Shown: positions 45,799-54,735 of the stretch, piece after piece
How the letters are laid out: every line of letters starts with the position of its first letter
Position numbering within the stretch: position 1 is the stretch's first letter
Assembly: GCA_034003625.1 (NCBI GenBank)
Contig: JAVEYG010000023.1
Location: forward strand, 17,398-81,397
DNA from: GWE2-42-39 sp034003625
GTDB lineage: Bacteria > Bacteroidota > Bacteroidia > Bacteroidales > Prolixibacteraceae
Reading direction: 5' to 3'
DNA length: 64,000 bases
Translations under genes and position numbers: made by a program
Notes under the pieces: generated by a model
Seen by the model: the letters and a program-made list of their open reading frames with translations, nothing else
What the model was told of the DNA's origin: nothing
Databases searched by the model: none

Positions 45799-47046
45799 TC
45801 AAAAAACGCCATTTCTTTTCGCTAATACTTTTTTCAAGCCATCCATATCATGGCTCAATTTCACTTCCACCACTTTTGCATAAATCTGCGTCGTGCTCAA
45901 CTTCGAATGTCCCAGCATCTTGCTGACTGATTCAATTGGCACTCCGTTGTTCAAGGTTACGGTCGTGGCAAAAGTGTGGCGCGCCAAATGAAATGTCAGG
46001 TTCTTCGTAATTCCACAAAGATCAGCAATCTCTTTCAGATAGGCGTTCAGGTTCTGATTGGAGATTAACGGGAACAGAGTTCCCCTGGAAACTGATTTGG
46101 GGTGTTGCCTGTACGTTTCAATGATTTCTTGCGCTTTTGGCAACAAAGGGACAGGAACCGGATTATCGGTCTTTTCCCTTTTGGTAAAAATCCAGGGCTC
46201 TCCGTCAATTCCTTGTTGCAAATTGGCAGGTGTCAACTGCATGACGTCTCCATAAGATATTCCGGTGTAGCAACTAAAGACAAACAAATCCCGGACATAT
46301 CTTAATCTCTCAATTCTCATCTCTTTGTTTTCAATGGCTTCAAGTTCATCTTCCGTTAAACAATCCCGGTGAACCTTTTTGAATTTCAACCGATAGGCTG
46401 CAAACGGATTTTTATCGATCCATTCCATTCGGACGGCAAGGTTGGTCAGCTTACGCAACCGTTCCAGATGTTTCATAATGGCATTGTTGCCCAACATCTG
46501 GTGATGGTCCAGCGGGCGATAGTTACGCAGAAAATTCTCCAAATCACAAATAAACCGGTAATTTAAATGGTTCAAGGGGATGTCCTTTCTGTTTAAATGC
46601 GATTCCAGGAACATAGCCACATAATTTCTTGTGGTAAAATAATTCTTCAATGTTCCCCATTTCAGAACCTTTTCGTTGTGGCTGTTGTGATAATCGAATA
46701 ATTCAAGCAGGGAATACCTGGAATCTTCCATTCCCAGAAAACGTTTTTTGATGGCTGCCGGGGTTATCTCCTCGTTTTCGACTACCAGATCCTGATAATG
46801 TTCAACCAAAATTGTCCGAACCTGTTCCAGAAAAGAATTCAGGTTTTTGTATTCGTCTGTCAACGATTTGACCCTTCCTTTCCTGCCGTCCCAATCTTTC
46901 ACCGGAACTGACTTTTTGATAGACACTTCACAACGCTGATTATTTACCGTAACTCTTGCAAATACGGGAGCTTTGCCATTTTTTGCCTTTTCTTTCCGGA
47001 TGACAAAATGAACGCCAAAAGTAGCTGTTAATGTTTTTCTTTTCAT
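45799..47046 (-). CDS. Tyrosine integrase, IntDOT-like
   Basis: A 415-residue Bacteroidota tyrosine recombinase: N-terminal arm-binding domain (VHFVIRKEKAKNGKAPVFARVTVNN), central SAM-like domain, and a C-terminal catalytic domain with LTFHLARHTFATTVTLNNGVPIESVSKMLGHSKLSTTQIYAKV carrying the His-x-x-Arg, His and Tyr residues. The position where most family members have the first catalytic Arg reads CYTGISYGDV, with Ser or Ile there; IntDOT also lacks this Arg. It should integrate and excise the element. It lies next to the tRNA-Pro and tRNA-Ser genes, on the same strand. Confidence 0.88.
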   Translation of the reverse strand: MKRKTLTATFGVHFVIRKEKAKNGKAPVFARVTVNNQRCEVSIKKSVPVKDWDGRKGRVKSLTDEYKNLNSFLEQVRTILVEHYQDLVVENEEITPAAIKKRFLGMEDSRYSLLELFDYHNSHNEKVLKWGTLKNYFTTRNYVAMFLESHLNRKDIPLNHLNYRFICDLENFLRNYRPLDHHQMLGNNAIMKHLERLRKLTNLAVRMEWIDKNPFAAYRLKFKKVHRDCLTEDELEAIENKEMRIERLRYVRDLFVFSCYTGISYGDVMQLTPANLQQGIDGEPWIFTKREKTDNPVPVPLLPKAQEIIETYRQHPKSVSRGTLFPLISNQNLNAYLKEIADLCGITKNLTFHLARHTFATTVTLNNGVPIESVSKMLGHSKLSTTQIYAKVVEVKLSHDMDGLKKVLAKRNGVF

Positions 47047-47072
47047 ATCAAATCAGAATAAACCAAATTAAA

Positions 47073-47216
47073 GGTCACCAATCAGGTCACCTGAAAAGTT
47101 CCATTTAATACCAAAAGAGGCCAAATGGAGCTATGCCATAATCTTCTGTAATACCAGTATCTATTGGCCATACAAAAGAAAAGGTGACCTAAACTTAACA
47201 AAAAATTCAGGTCACC
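47073..47216. promoter_or_regulatory. Cluster of GGTCACC/GGTGACC sites near integrase
   Basis: Four copies of a 7-bp motif lie in 144 bp upstream of the integrase: GGTCACC at 47073-47079, 47085-47091 and 47210-47216, and GGTGACC at 47183-47189. Such repeats beside an integrase gene are often its arm-type binding sites. It is equally possible that they bind a regulator. Confidence 0.45.
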
Positions 47217-47274
47217 TTATAGTTCACGTGGGAACTGGTTTTATATGGTCTAAATTGATATGTTAAAAAATCAA

Positions 47275-47308
47275 AAAAGCCCGCAAACACTGGCGTTTGC
47301 GGGCTTTT
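47275..47308. terminator. Bidirectional terminator of the tRNA operon
   Basis: A 14-bp perfect stem AAAAGCCCGCAAAC / GTTTGCGGGCTTTT around a 6-base loop, with A and T runs at both sides. It ends 25 bp downstream of the tRNA-Pro 3' end and can terminate the tRNA transcript (minus strand); it could also act on leftward-to-rightward transcription. It argues that the tRNA operon's native terminator is intact here, which matters for placing the element boundary. Confidence 0.85.
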
Positions 47309-47332
47309 GATGTCATTTGATTTCCCAATCTG

Positions 47333-47407
47333 TCGGGATACCAGGATTCGAACCTGGGACCCCCTGCTCCCAAAGCAGGTGCGCTAACCGGACTGCGCTA
47401 CATCCCG
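47333..47407 (-). tRNA. tRNA-Pro (anticodon TGG)
   Basis: The 75-nt cloverleaf reads CGGGATG...TATCCCGA on the minus strand. The anticodon arm is CCTGC-TTTGGGA-GCAGG with TGG at the centre of the loop, the T-arm carries GGTTCGAATCC, and the acceptor ends pair (with one G-T). No CCA is encoded. Its 3' end points towards the integrase gene, and it may overlap the element's attachment site. Confidence 0.95.
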
Positions 47408-47420
47408 AAAAATTAAGGTT

Positions 47421-47508
<88 letters not shown>

Positions 47509-47935
47509 AAACAAGTAGCTTGATCTCTCACAACTAACTTTCAGTATAATTTGACTGTTATCTTCAGCCTCTTTGAACGTGGCTGCAAATATAGGACTAG
47601 TTTTTTCTTTAGCAAAATTATCATTGAAAAAATCGGCCATTTTTTCGACGGCTTTCTGAAAAATAAAATCAACAGATTTTTTCAATCGGAAAGGAAATTC
47701 AGGCCATTTTTACGGAGGTTACACAGAAAGGTTCTTCATCAAAAAAAAACACATCACAACCATTCTGTAAATCAACCACATATTTACAAGATGTTATTAA
47801 AGTATTGATTTTCCCTTGCAAAATAAGGGTTTTGAACCTATCTTTGACATAGAAAACGTTCTTTAACAAAGATATTGTCCGCATTAGTTCACAATTTGGT
47901 AAATTCAACATTTTACATCGAAACGAGAACGCTTT

Positions 47936-48042
47936 TGGATGCAAAGACAGGCCCAGTACCGCCTTTGGCGGGAGTAGCAATCGCTACCGTCGGAAGTCTG
48001 ACCAGCCAGGCACTCAAATCCTGTCATTAGGGATTTTCACAA
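47936..48042. other. Stem-rich intergenic stretch in gap 47509-48066
   Basis: The 558-bp gap has no gene. Near its right end several hairpins stand in line: CCGCC-TTT-GGCGG (47959-47971), GTAGC-AATC-GCTAC (47974-47987), and AAATCC-TGTCATTA-GGGATTT (48016-48036) followed by T-rich sequence. The last could be a terminator for plus-strand transcription or, for the minus strand, near the end of the rhamnose operon. It might be a small RNA or an intergenic repeat; the rest of the gap shows nothing. Confidence 0.3.
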
Positions 48043-48066
48043 ATGAATTAATGCGGATTTTTTTGT

Positions 48067-49431
48067 TTAAAACCGGGTCCATTCTTTCAATCCCAAATCA
48101 ATTTCGGGCTTTTTTTCTCCCATTGCATCCCAAACAATGAGAGCAGCCCCCAAGGCGCTGGAGTTGTCCATTTCAGAAGTAAAAACTTTTTTCTCCGGGA
48201 AAAAACTTGCCAACAAACGGACAAAAATCTCATTCCGTGCAAAACCACCCGACACGAAAAGTTGCTTTACATCGTCGTTTTCAGGAATAACCAGCCGGAT
48301 CGCTTCAGCACACAACAGGATCAAATCATAAACCAACCGTGAGTAAGCTTCATCAAACGACGAAAAAGCCGATAGATCGACAGTTGTATCAACATAGTCA
48401 ACCGGCATCCCGTTTTTGAAGAAAATTTTTGTTTTTCCTCCTGCAAGATAATTGGCTATCAGCTTTTCATTGGGCCGGACTTTCTTGTAGGCGCTGTTGT
48501 CCACTTTAAAATAAGCGGAAAGCCTTTCTGTATTCACATCGTGGATATGGCCCATGAACAAACGCGACGCTTTCACCGGTTTCTGCTGAACGCTCAGGTA
48601 GCAAAGACAATCGCGGCTGAGTTGTTCTGCCGTGAGCGGTTCGTCGTTGAAAGGGTTCATGTTGATGCACCAGGTACCGGTCGACACCAACAGGAATTTT
48701 TCATCAGTACCCATAAAATAAGGGACCAGCGAAGCCGAACTGTCGTGGATACCAATTCCCGAAAAGAGTTTTCTTCCGGCAATTTCAGTTTCGAATACGG
48801 TTGAGTTGGAAATTGGTTCGGGCAAAGCAATATTTTCGGCAGCCAGCCACGGATGATATTTCTGATTGTCGAAGTCCCACATCGTTGTATGGCATCCAAT
48901 AGAAGTATATTCAGAAACAAATTTTCCGGTGAAAACCGACGAAAGGTACTGCGGGAAATGAAGGATTTGCTTTACTTCAGAATAAATTTCGGGTTTTTCT
49001 TTTTTCAGCCATAAAATCTGAAGCCCCGAGTTGAGCATTGCCAACGCAGGACCGGCAGTTTTACGGCAAAACTCATTTTGTCCGCCGTATTTTTGGTACA
49101 ATTTTTCCGGAATAGGCGCGTCCATCGGTTTCAGGTAATTGTAAACCGGGGCCAGAATATTTCCTTTCCCGTCGAGATAAGCCAGCGAAGCGCCGTAGGT
49201 TGAAAAATTAACGGCGACCAATTCGTATTGTTCGCTTGCGCTCAATTCTTCAACGGTTTTAACCAACCATTCACGGATTAAACCGATATCATCGCATTCA
49301 AAGCCGTCTTCGTCCTGAATGGTTGGCATTTTCTGTTCTTTCTGAAACACCACGTTTAAATCCTGATCGAACAACAGGATTTTTTTATTGGTTTTGCCGA
49401 TGTCGAAAACGGCAATTACTTTTTTCTTCAT
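48067..49431 (-). CDS. FGGY-family kinase, likely rhamnulokinase
   Basis: The protein starts KKVIAVFDIGKTNKKILLFDQDL, a clear FGGY N-terminus, continues with ISTYGASLAYLD-like and GIGIHDSSASLVPYF, and ends LFVSGGFARNEIFVRLLASFFPEKKVFTSEMDNSSALGAALIVWDAMG. It is the last gene of the rhamnose operon, after isomerase and aldolase, so phosphorylation of rhamnulose is the expected step. The ATG at 49431 overlaps the aldolase stop by 4 bp (ATGA). Substrate specificity is inferred from context; the family also includes fuculo- and xylulokinases. Confidence 0.82.
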   Translation of the reverse strand: MKKKVIAVFDIGKTNKKILLFDQDLNVVFQKEQKMPTIQDEDGFECDDIGLIREWLVKTVEELSASEQYELVAVNFSTYGASLAYLDGKGNILAPVYNYLKPMDAPIPEKLYQKYGGQNEFCRKTAGPALAMLNSGLQILWLKKEKPEIYSEVKQILHFPQYLSSVFTGKFVSEYTSIGCHTTMWDFDNQKYHPWLAAENIALPEPISNSTVFETEIAGRKLFSGIGIHDSSASLVPYFMGTDEKFLLVSTGTWCINMNPFNDEPLTAEQLSRDCLCYLSVQQKPVKASRLFMGHIHDVNTERLSAYFKVDNSAYKKVRPNEKLIANYLAGGKTKIFFKNGMPVDYVDTTVDLSAFSSFDEAYSRLVYDLILLCAEAIRLVIPENDDVKQLFVSGGFARNEIFVRLLASFFPEKKVFTSEMDNSSALGAALIVWDAMGEKKPEIDLGLKEWTRF

Positions 49432-50546
49432 TGTTTTGCAATCTGCCGGCGATAATTTTCCACTTCCCAACTGTCGATAAAGTCGATTTGCTGTTGGGTC
49501 ATAAAATGCGGGCCGCCAAAATTTTCAGAATAGAAACTTACTTTCATCATGTTCTGAAAAACCTCCATGACCGTTTGGGCCGATTTCGGGTTTTCTTCTA
49601 CAGCCAGCAGCCCTTCGCCCTGTACGGCAATCACTTTCGGAAGGTAACCGCAACGGTTTTTAAATTCCGAAACTACCCGTTTCAGTTCCTCCGGATGGGA
49701 AGAAGAAAAAGCATAATTCGATTTGCAATAAACAATATCGTCGGGGGTAAAGGGTTTGTTCACTTTAGCAAAAGTTTCCCTGTTTTTCACAAACGACTGC
49801 ACCAGCGCATTGGCGCTAAATAACACGCCCGACAGATGTACCCCGAACAATTGTTCCAGAAGGGCGGCAATCTGTTCTGCCGGTTTTTCTGCCGCCAAGT
49901 CATCTGTTGCGGGAAGAGAAGCGGTAATGCAACTGCGAAGTTTTTTTTCGATTGAACCGTAAATTGTTTTTATTTCGTCGATGCTGTTGGCCCCCACAAA
50001 AACCCCGTGGTTCTGCAAAAAAATAACCGAAGGTTCCTCTCCCTGTTCTTTCCTGAATTTAATAATTTCCGCTTCCACTTTTTTGAAGAGGATGTATCCC
50101 GGATCGGTATATTCGACAAACAATACCTCGTTGCCAAATAATTTACGGACTGTTTGTTGTGCATTATTTGAACACATCAGTGCGTTCACCAGGGTTGGGT
50201 GGGTATGCACCACCAGCGGGAACCCGATGATTTCGTGCAGCGATGTTTCGACTGACGGACGTTTGTTCTCAGGATAAAGAATAGCGCGGTGCAAATCGGC
50301 TTTTACTTCCGCTTCGCGTTCCGACGAATTTTCGCTGTATGTTTTTTCTGAAATTTTTTTCAGTTCGCTGCGCGAAAGGCACACAAATCCATCTTTGCCG
50401 ATGGTGGCCAGCGACGAACCGCTGGCCTTGATCCACAACTTTTCATCATTTTTAAATGAAGTGTTACCACCACCGGCAATAATATATTCCGGGTTGCTCC
50501 CGTAGAACCGGGATATTTCAATTAAATCGTTTACTCCTTGTTCCAT
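49428..50546 (-). CDS. Class II aldolase, likely rhamnulose-1-phosphate aldolase
   Basis: A 372-residue class II aldolase/adducin family protein: NPEYIIAGGGNTSFKNDEKLWIKASGSSL near the start, SLHEIIGFPLVVHTHPTLVNALMCS with zinc-binding His residues, and VIFLQNHGVFVGANSIDEI. It would split rhamnulose-1-phosphate to dihydroxyacetone phosphate and lactaldehyde. It resembles the aldolase half of bifunctional aldolase/dehydrogenases rather than the short E. coli RhaD, but no dehydrogenase domain is attached. It lies 9 bp downstream of rhaA and overlaps the kinase start by 4 bp. Confidence 0.82.
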   Translation of the reverse strand: MEQGVNDLIEISRFYGSNPEYIIAGGGNTSFKNDEKLWIKASGSSLATIGKDGFVCLSRSELKKISEKTYSENSSEREAEVKADLHRAILYPENKRPSVETSLHEIIGFPLVVHTHPTLVNALMCSNNAQQTVRKLFGNEVLFVEYTDPGYILFKKVEAEIIKFRKEQGEEPSVIFLQNHGVFVGANSIDEIKTIYGSIEKKLRSCITASLPATDDLAAEKPAEQIAALLEQLFGVHLSGVLFSANALVQSFVKNRETFAKVNKPFTPDDIVYCKSNYAFSSSHPEELKRVVSEFKNRCGYLPKVIAVQGEGLLAVEENPKSAQTVMEVFQNMMKVSFYSENFGGPHFMTQQQIDFIDSWEVENYRRQIAKQ

Positions 50547-50554
50547 AAATTATC

Positions 50555-51808
50555 CTATCGTTTCGACAAAACGTCTTTTTCGTACTGCTGAATTTCAGCA
50601 ATGTAACCGGTTCCCACCGGAACGCCTTTGGTCATGCAGAAATAATCCCACACCGCGCTGAACGGTTTGGCTTTCATTTCTTCCAGCAAGGCCAGGCGTT
50701 CGAAGTACTGCCCGTTGGCTTCGTATTGACGAAGAGTACCAATGGGTTCGAGCATCGCTCGCAGGAAGCATTTCTGCGTGGCGCGGGTACCAATTACATA
50801 AGCGCCAATGCGGTTGATGGACGCATCGAAATAATCAAGGCCGATGTTCACCCGGTTCAGGGCATTGCTGCGGACAATCTCACGGGCCAGGTCCAGTGTG
50901 TCATCGTTCATAATGGTCACGTGGTCGGAATCCCAACGGATCGGACGGCTTACGTGCAGCATGATTTCCGGAGTGAAGAGCAGCAAGGATGAAATTTTGT
51001 CGGCAACACTTTCGGTGAGGTGGAAGTGGCCGGTGTCCAGTGTTACAATTTTATTGTTTTTAGCGCCGTAGCCCAGATAAAAATCATACGAGCCAACAGT
51101 GTAACTTTCGGCGCCAATACCAAACAATTTTGCTTCAATACAGTCTTTCATGTTATCGTATTGGATTGCAAAAATTTCGTCTAACGATTCTTTCAGCAGG
51201 CGGCGATATTCCAGCCGGTTTACAGTTTGGTCTTTGCTCCCGTCGTGTATCCACAGGTTCATCACACAGGGAGAACCCTGATATTTCCCCATTTCCTCGG
51301 CAATGGCGCGGCAGCGTTTGGTATGTTCAATCCAGAAATTGCGAATTTCAGGATTGGGGTTCGACAGCGAAAGTTCCCCGGATTTTGGATGCGAAAACGA
51401 AGTAGAGTTGAAATCGAGTTTAAACCCGTTTTCTTTGGCCCATTTCATCCAGCTTTCAAAATGTTTGGGTTCCAACTGGTCACGGTCGACAAACCGACCG
51501 CCAAAATCGCCATAAATAGCGTGCAGGTTCAACCGGTGGTCGCCGGGAATTAAGGAGGCTGCATATTTGATGTCGGCACGAAGCTCATCGATATTCCGTG
51601 CTTTACCCGGATAATTTCCGGTAGCCTGGATACCGCCGCTCAGTTGTCTGTCGGGATTTTCAAAACCGGTAACATCGTCGGCCTGCCAGCAATGCAGCGA
51701 GATCGATAATTCGCTTATTTGTTTCAACACCACATCTGTGTTGATGCCCAATTCAGCATATTCCTCTTTCGCCAGCTGGTAGGCTTTTTCTATCCTTTCT
51801 TTGTTCAT
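50555..51808 (-). CDS. rhaA: L-rhamnose isomerase
   Basis: The 417-residue protein is RhaA by length and motifs: SISLHCWQADDVTGFENPDRQLSGGIQATGNYPGKARNIDEL, LNLHAIYGDFGGRFVDRDQLEPKHFESWMKWAK, IWIHDGSKD-like and VNIGLDYFDASINRIGAY. It converts L-rhamnose to L-rhamnulose with metal help. The ATG at 51808 gives the family start MNKERIEKAYQLA. Upstream, 180 bp separate it from GH78, including direct repeats that suggest a separate regulated promoter. Confidence 0.95.
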   Translation of the reverse strand: MNKERIEKAYQLAKEEYAELGINTDVVLKQISELSISLHCWQADDVTGFENPDRQLSGGIQATGNYPGKARNIDELRADIKYAASLIPGDHRLNLHAIYGDFGGRFVDRDQLEPKHFESWMKWAKENGFKLDFNSTSFSHPKSGELSLSNPNPEIRNFWIEHTKRCRAIAEEMGKYQGSPCVMNLWIHDGSKDQTVNRLEYRRLLKESLDEIFAIQYDNMKDCIEAKLFGIGAESYTVGSYDFYLGYGAKNNKIVTLDTGHFHLTESVADKISSLLLFTPEIMLHVSRPIRWDSDHVTIMNDDTLDLAREIVRSNALNRVNIGLDYFDASINRIGAYVIGTRATQKCFLRAMLEPIGTLRQYEANGQYFERLALLEEMKAKPFSAVWDYFCMTKGVPVGTGYIAEIQQYEKDVLSKR

Positions 51809-51872
51809 TTTTCTTTCTTTTATAGAGTTTACTCTGTTTCTATATTTTATAAATATCCTCAAGTTTACCTAA

Positions 51873-51940
51873 ATGTCATTCAATTGTCATTAAGTTGTTT
51901 TGAAACCATCAATGACAATAAACTGACCATGAATGACAAT
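51873..51940. promoter_or_regulatory. Direct-repeat operator candidate before rhaA
   Basis: Two 15-bp direct repeats ACCATCAATGACAAT (51905-51919) and ACCATGAATGACAAT (51926-51940) start 21 bp apart, about two helical turns, a layout often seen for AraC-family regulators. Two more related half-sites, TGTCATT at 51874 and 51886, follow in the opposite orientation. They lie in the gap upstream of rhaA. The divergent AraC protein encoded at 59030 is the natural candidate; a single TGACAAT also occurs at 58947 in the rhaT-araC gap. Confidence 0.5.
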
Positions 51941-51988
51941 GGCTGACAGTCGGAAAGGACAATAGGTAAGCAAGCGAACAATCATTTT

Positions 51989-54709
51989 TTACTTTAATGC
52001 TGGAGCCGGATAGCGGAATGAATAATTTCCAGACCCGAGATTGACCGTGACATTTTTGCCGTCTTGCACCAATTTTGATTTTAATCCTTCTTCCGTTACA
52101 ATCTGGGCTGCTTTTGCTGCCGGTAATGTAACCGAAGCCGTTGTGTTCACCGGAACAGAAACTTCGTACACAAAATCGTCGCCGTCTATTTTCCAGGCCG
52201 ATTTTACCGGGCCATATATCGATAAAAATTCAGCATCAACATGGCTTAAACCTCCTCCGGGGTGCGGGCTGAACAGGATGTGTTTGTAGCCCGGTTTTTC
52301 CGGATCGATATTAATCCCGGCCACATGTCCATACATCCATTCGCCAATGGCCCCGTAGGCATAATGGTTGAAACTGTTCATCCCGACACTCTGGAAAGTG
52401 CCGTCGGGTTTTTGTCCGTCCCAGCGTTCCCATATGGTGGTGGCGCCCTGTGTTACCGGGTATAGCCACGAGGGATATTTTTCGCGGTTCAGCAACATAA
52501 AGGCCAGGTCGTCGCGCCCGATCGCCGACAAAGTGCTGCACACCAAAGGAGCCCCGACGAAGCCTGTTGTTATATGTCCGAATTTTTTTACATCATCAGC
52601 AAAATAAACGGCTGTTTTTTCTTTTAAATTTTCCGGCAATAAGTCGAATGAAAGCGCCAGCGCGTAAGCAGTTTGGGTATGCGAAACCAACCTCCCGTTC
52701 GGGGTGACAAATTCAGCGATAAATGCCTTTTTGATGTTCTTTGCCAGCTCTTCATACATTGCAGCATCTGCTTTATTCCCAATAATCCCGGCTATTTTTG
52801 CCAGCAATCCGGATGAATACGAATAATAGGCCGTAGCAATCAGGTCTTTTTCGGTGGTGGCGCCAGTATAATCGGAACGGTTGCTCGCGAATGCCAGCCA
52901 GTCGCCGTAATGATTGTCGCCAGTCCAAAGAAAATCATCGCCTGCCCGGTTTTTCATGTATCCCACCCAGGCTTTCATGCTGGGATATTGTTCTTCCAGA
53001 ATACGTTTGTCTCCATAAATGCGGTACATGGTCCACGGGACAATAAGTGCCACATCGGCCCAGGCCGTAGAGCCGCCGCCACCTTTCAGTACATCGGGAA
53101 TCACGTGCGGCACCTTGCCGTCGGGGAGCTGGTCGGCAGCCACGTCTTTCATCCATTTGGTATAGAAAGCGGCTACATCGAAATTATAGGCGGCAGTCAT
53201 GCTGAAAACTTGTGCGTCGCCGGTCCAGCCGAGCCGTTCGTCGCGCTGCGGACAGTCGGTCGGAACATCAAGGAAATTTCCACGTTGGCCCCACTGGATA
53301 TTTTTCTGCAACTGGTTGATCAGCGGATGCGAACAGGTAAACGAGCCGGTCGGTGGCATGTCGGAATGGATGACTACGCCGGTAATATTTTCTTCTGAAG
53401 GCGTTCCTGGAAAGCCTTCTATTTTCACAAAGCGGAATCCGTGAAAGGTAAAATGAGGTTCATATACTTCCTCGCCTCCACCTTTCAGTATGTAAAGATC
53501 GGTGCATTTGGCCGAGCGCAGGTTGTCGGTGTAAAAGTTTCCTTCTTTGTCCAACACTTCAGCAAATTGCAGGGTTACCTGGTCGCCCGCCTTGCCCTGC
53601 ACTTTCAGGCGCACCCAGCCCACCATGTTCTGCCCCATGTCGAATACGGTTTCTCCTTTCGGAGTAGTCAATATTTTTATGGGTTTTAGTTCTTGAACTG
53701 CTTTTACCGGGACCCCCTGCGGGGCGATCAGAATATCTTTTGAATAGTTGGCGGTCGAAACATTTTCCCAGTCGCTGTCGTTGAACCCGGCGCTGTTCCA
53801 TCCCGGTATTTCCTTGCGTGCATCGTAGGTTTCGCCGTTATAAATGTCGGATACAACGATCGGTCCGGTAGCTGCTTTCCAACTTCCATCGGTGCAAATA
53901 ATTTCGCTGGAACCATCGGTGTAATTTAGCTGAAGCTGTGCCAGCAATACCAATTTTTCGCCGTAATAATTTCGTTGATCCTGCCATCCGATGTTTCCCC
54001 TGTACCAGCCATCGCCCAGGATTACCCCTATCGAATTTTTTTGCCGGATCATCGAAGTTACGTCATACGTTTGGTATTGTAACCTTTTGTTATACGAAGT
54101 CCAACCCGGGGTAAAAAGATCGGAGCTTACTTTTTGTCCGTTCAGGAATAATTGATAAAGTCCTTTTGAGGTGACATACACCTGTGCCGACTTAATTTTT
54201 TTAACCGTTGAAAATTCCCTTCTGAAATACTGGCAAGGCCTGAGTTCTGTCGTATCGTTCGCTGAACCCATACTGATCCATGAGGCTTTCCAGCTTTCGG
54301 GTTCCAGGATTCCCATTTCCCAGAAAGCAGGCTGGCTCCATGCCGAAACTTTTTTGTTGTTGTCCCACACGCGCACCTGCCAGTACACCCGCTGCATGGA
54401 TTTGAGCGCCGGACCTTTGTATTCTACGTTTACCGACTGGTCGGATTCCACTTTGCCGGAAGTCCAGATCAGTTTTCCATTAGGCGTCTGATCGGTCACC
54501 CTGATTTCATACGCTGTTTGCATCACGTTTTGTCCATCGGAAAGCAACTGCCAGCTCAGGCGCGGCTTTTGTACATCAATCCCGATTGGGTTTACATGGT
54601 ATTCACTGACCAATTTTACGACCTGCACCTTTGCAGAAAGTAAAGACACACTCATGCTAAATAGTACAAATAGTGAAAAGAAACGGACTGAATGTTTTAA
54701 TGATTTCAT
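51989..54709 (-). CDS. GH78 alpha-L-rhamnosidase
   Basis: A 906-residue secreted protein: signal peptide (FFSLFVLFSMSVSLLSAK), then an N-terminal beta-sandwich (LVSEYHVNPIGIDVQKPRLSWQL), the bacterial rhamnosidase middle domain (YFRREF, TSKGLYQLFLNGQKV, DGWYRGNIGW) and a catalytic (alpha/alpha)6 domain with DVPTDCPQRDERLGWTGDAQVF and GIAT/ERWDG-type motifs. It removes terminal L-rhamnose, feeding the rha enzymes downstream. It is transcribed between rhaM and rhaA. Confidence 0.9.
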   Translation of the reverse strand: MKSLKHSVRFFSLFVLFSMSVSLLSAKVQVVKLVSEYHVNPIGIDVQKPRLSWQLLSDGQNVMQTAYEIRVTDQTPNGKLIWTSGKVESDQSVNVEYKGPALKSMQRVYWQVRVWDNNKKVSAWSQPAFWEMGILEPESWKASWISMGSANDTTELRPCQYFRREFSTVKKIKSAQVYVTSKGLYQLFLNGQKVSSDLFTPGWTSYNKRLQYQTYDVTSMIRQKNSIGVILGDGWYRGNIGWQDQRNYYGEKLVLLAQLQLNYTDGSSEIICTDGSWKAATGPIVVSDIYNGETYDARKEIPGWNSAGFNDSDWENVSTANYSKDILIAPQGVPVKAVQELKPIKILTTPKGETVFDMGQNMVGWVRLKVQGKAGDQVTLQFAEVLDKEGNFYTDNLRSAKCTDLYILKGGGEEVYEPHFTFHGFRFVKIEGFPGTPSEENITGVVIHSDMPPTGSFTCSHPLINQLQKNIQWGQRGNFLDVPTDCPQRDERLGWTGDAQVFSMTAAYNFDVAAFYTKWMKDVAADQLPDGKVPHVIPDVLKGGGGSTAWADVALIVPWTMYRIYGDKRILEEQYPSMKAWVGYMKNRAGDDFLWTGDNHYGDWLAFASNRSDYTGATTEKDLIATAYYSYSSGLLAKIAGIIGNKADAAMYEELAKNIKKAFIAEFVTPNGRLVSHTQTAYALALSFDLLPENLKEKTAVYFADDVKKFGHITTGFVGAPLVCSTLSAIGRDDLAFMLLNREKYPSWLYPVTQGATTIWERWDGQKPDGTFQSVGMNSFNHYAYGAIGEWMYGHVAGINIDPEKPGYKHILFSPHPGGGLSHVDAEFLSIYGPVKSAWKIDGDDFVYEVSVPVNTTASVTLPAAKAAQIVTEEGLKSKLVQDGKNVTVNLGSGNYSFRYPAPALK

Positions 54710-54735
54710 CTGTTTTTAATTATTAGGTGTTACAT

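Larger units (their letters stand above)
1..47332. mobile_element. Putative integrative conjugative element, left end outside window
   Basis: The interval carries a relaxase, coupling protein, CTnDOT-like type IV secretion genes, RteC and, at its right edge, a tyrosine integrase next to two tRNA genes. Everything between the transfer genes and the integrase, including the SusCD locus, would be cargo. The defence genes at the left run convergently into the mobilization genes with only 13 bp between them, so they are probably cargo too, but the left boundary is not visible. The right boundary is uncertain: it may be the 3' end of tRNA-Pro at 47333, or lie between the integrase start and the hairpin at 47275. 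No matching direct repeat was found by eye, so this is an inference from gene content. Confidence 0.65.
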
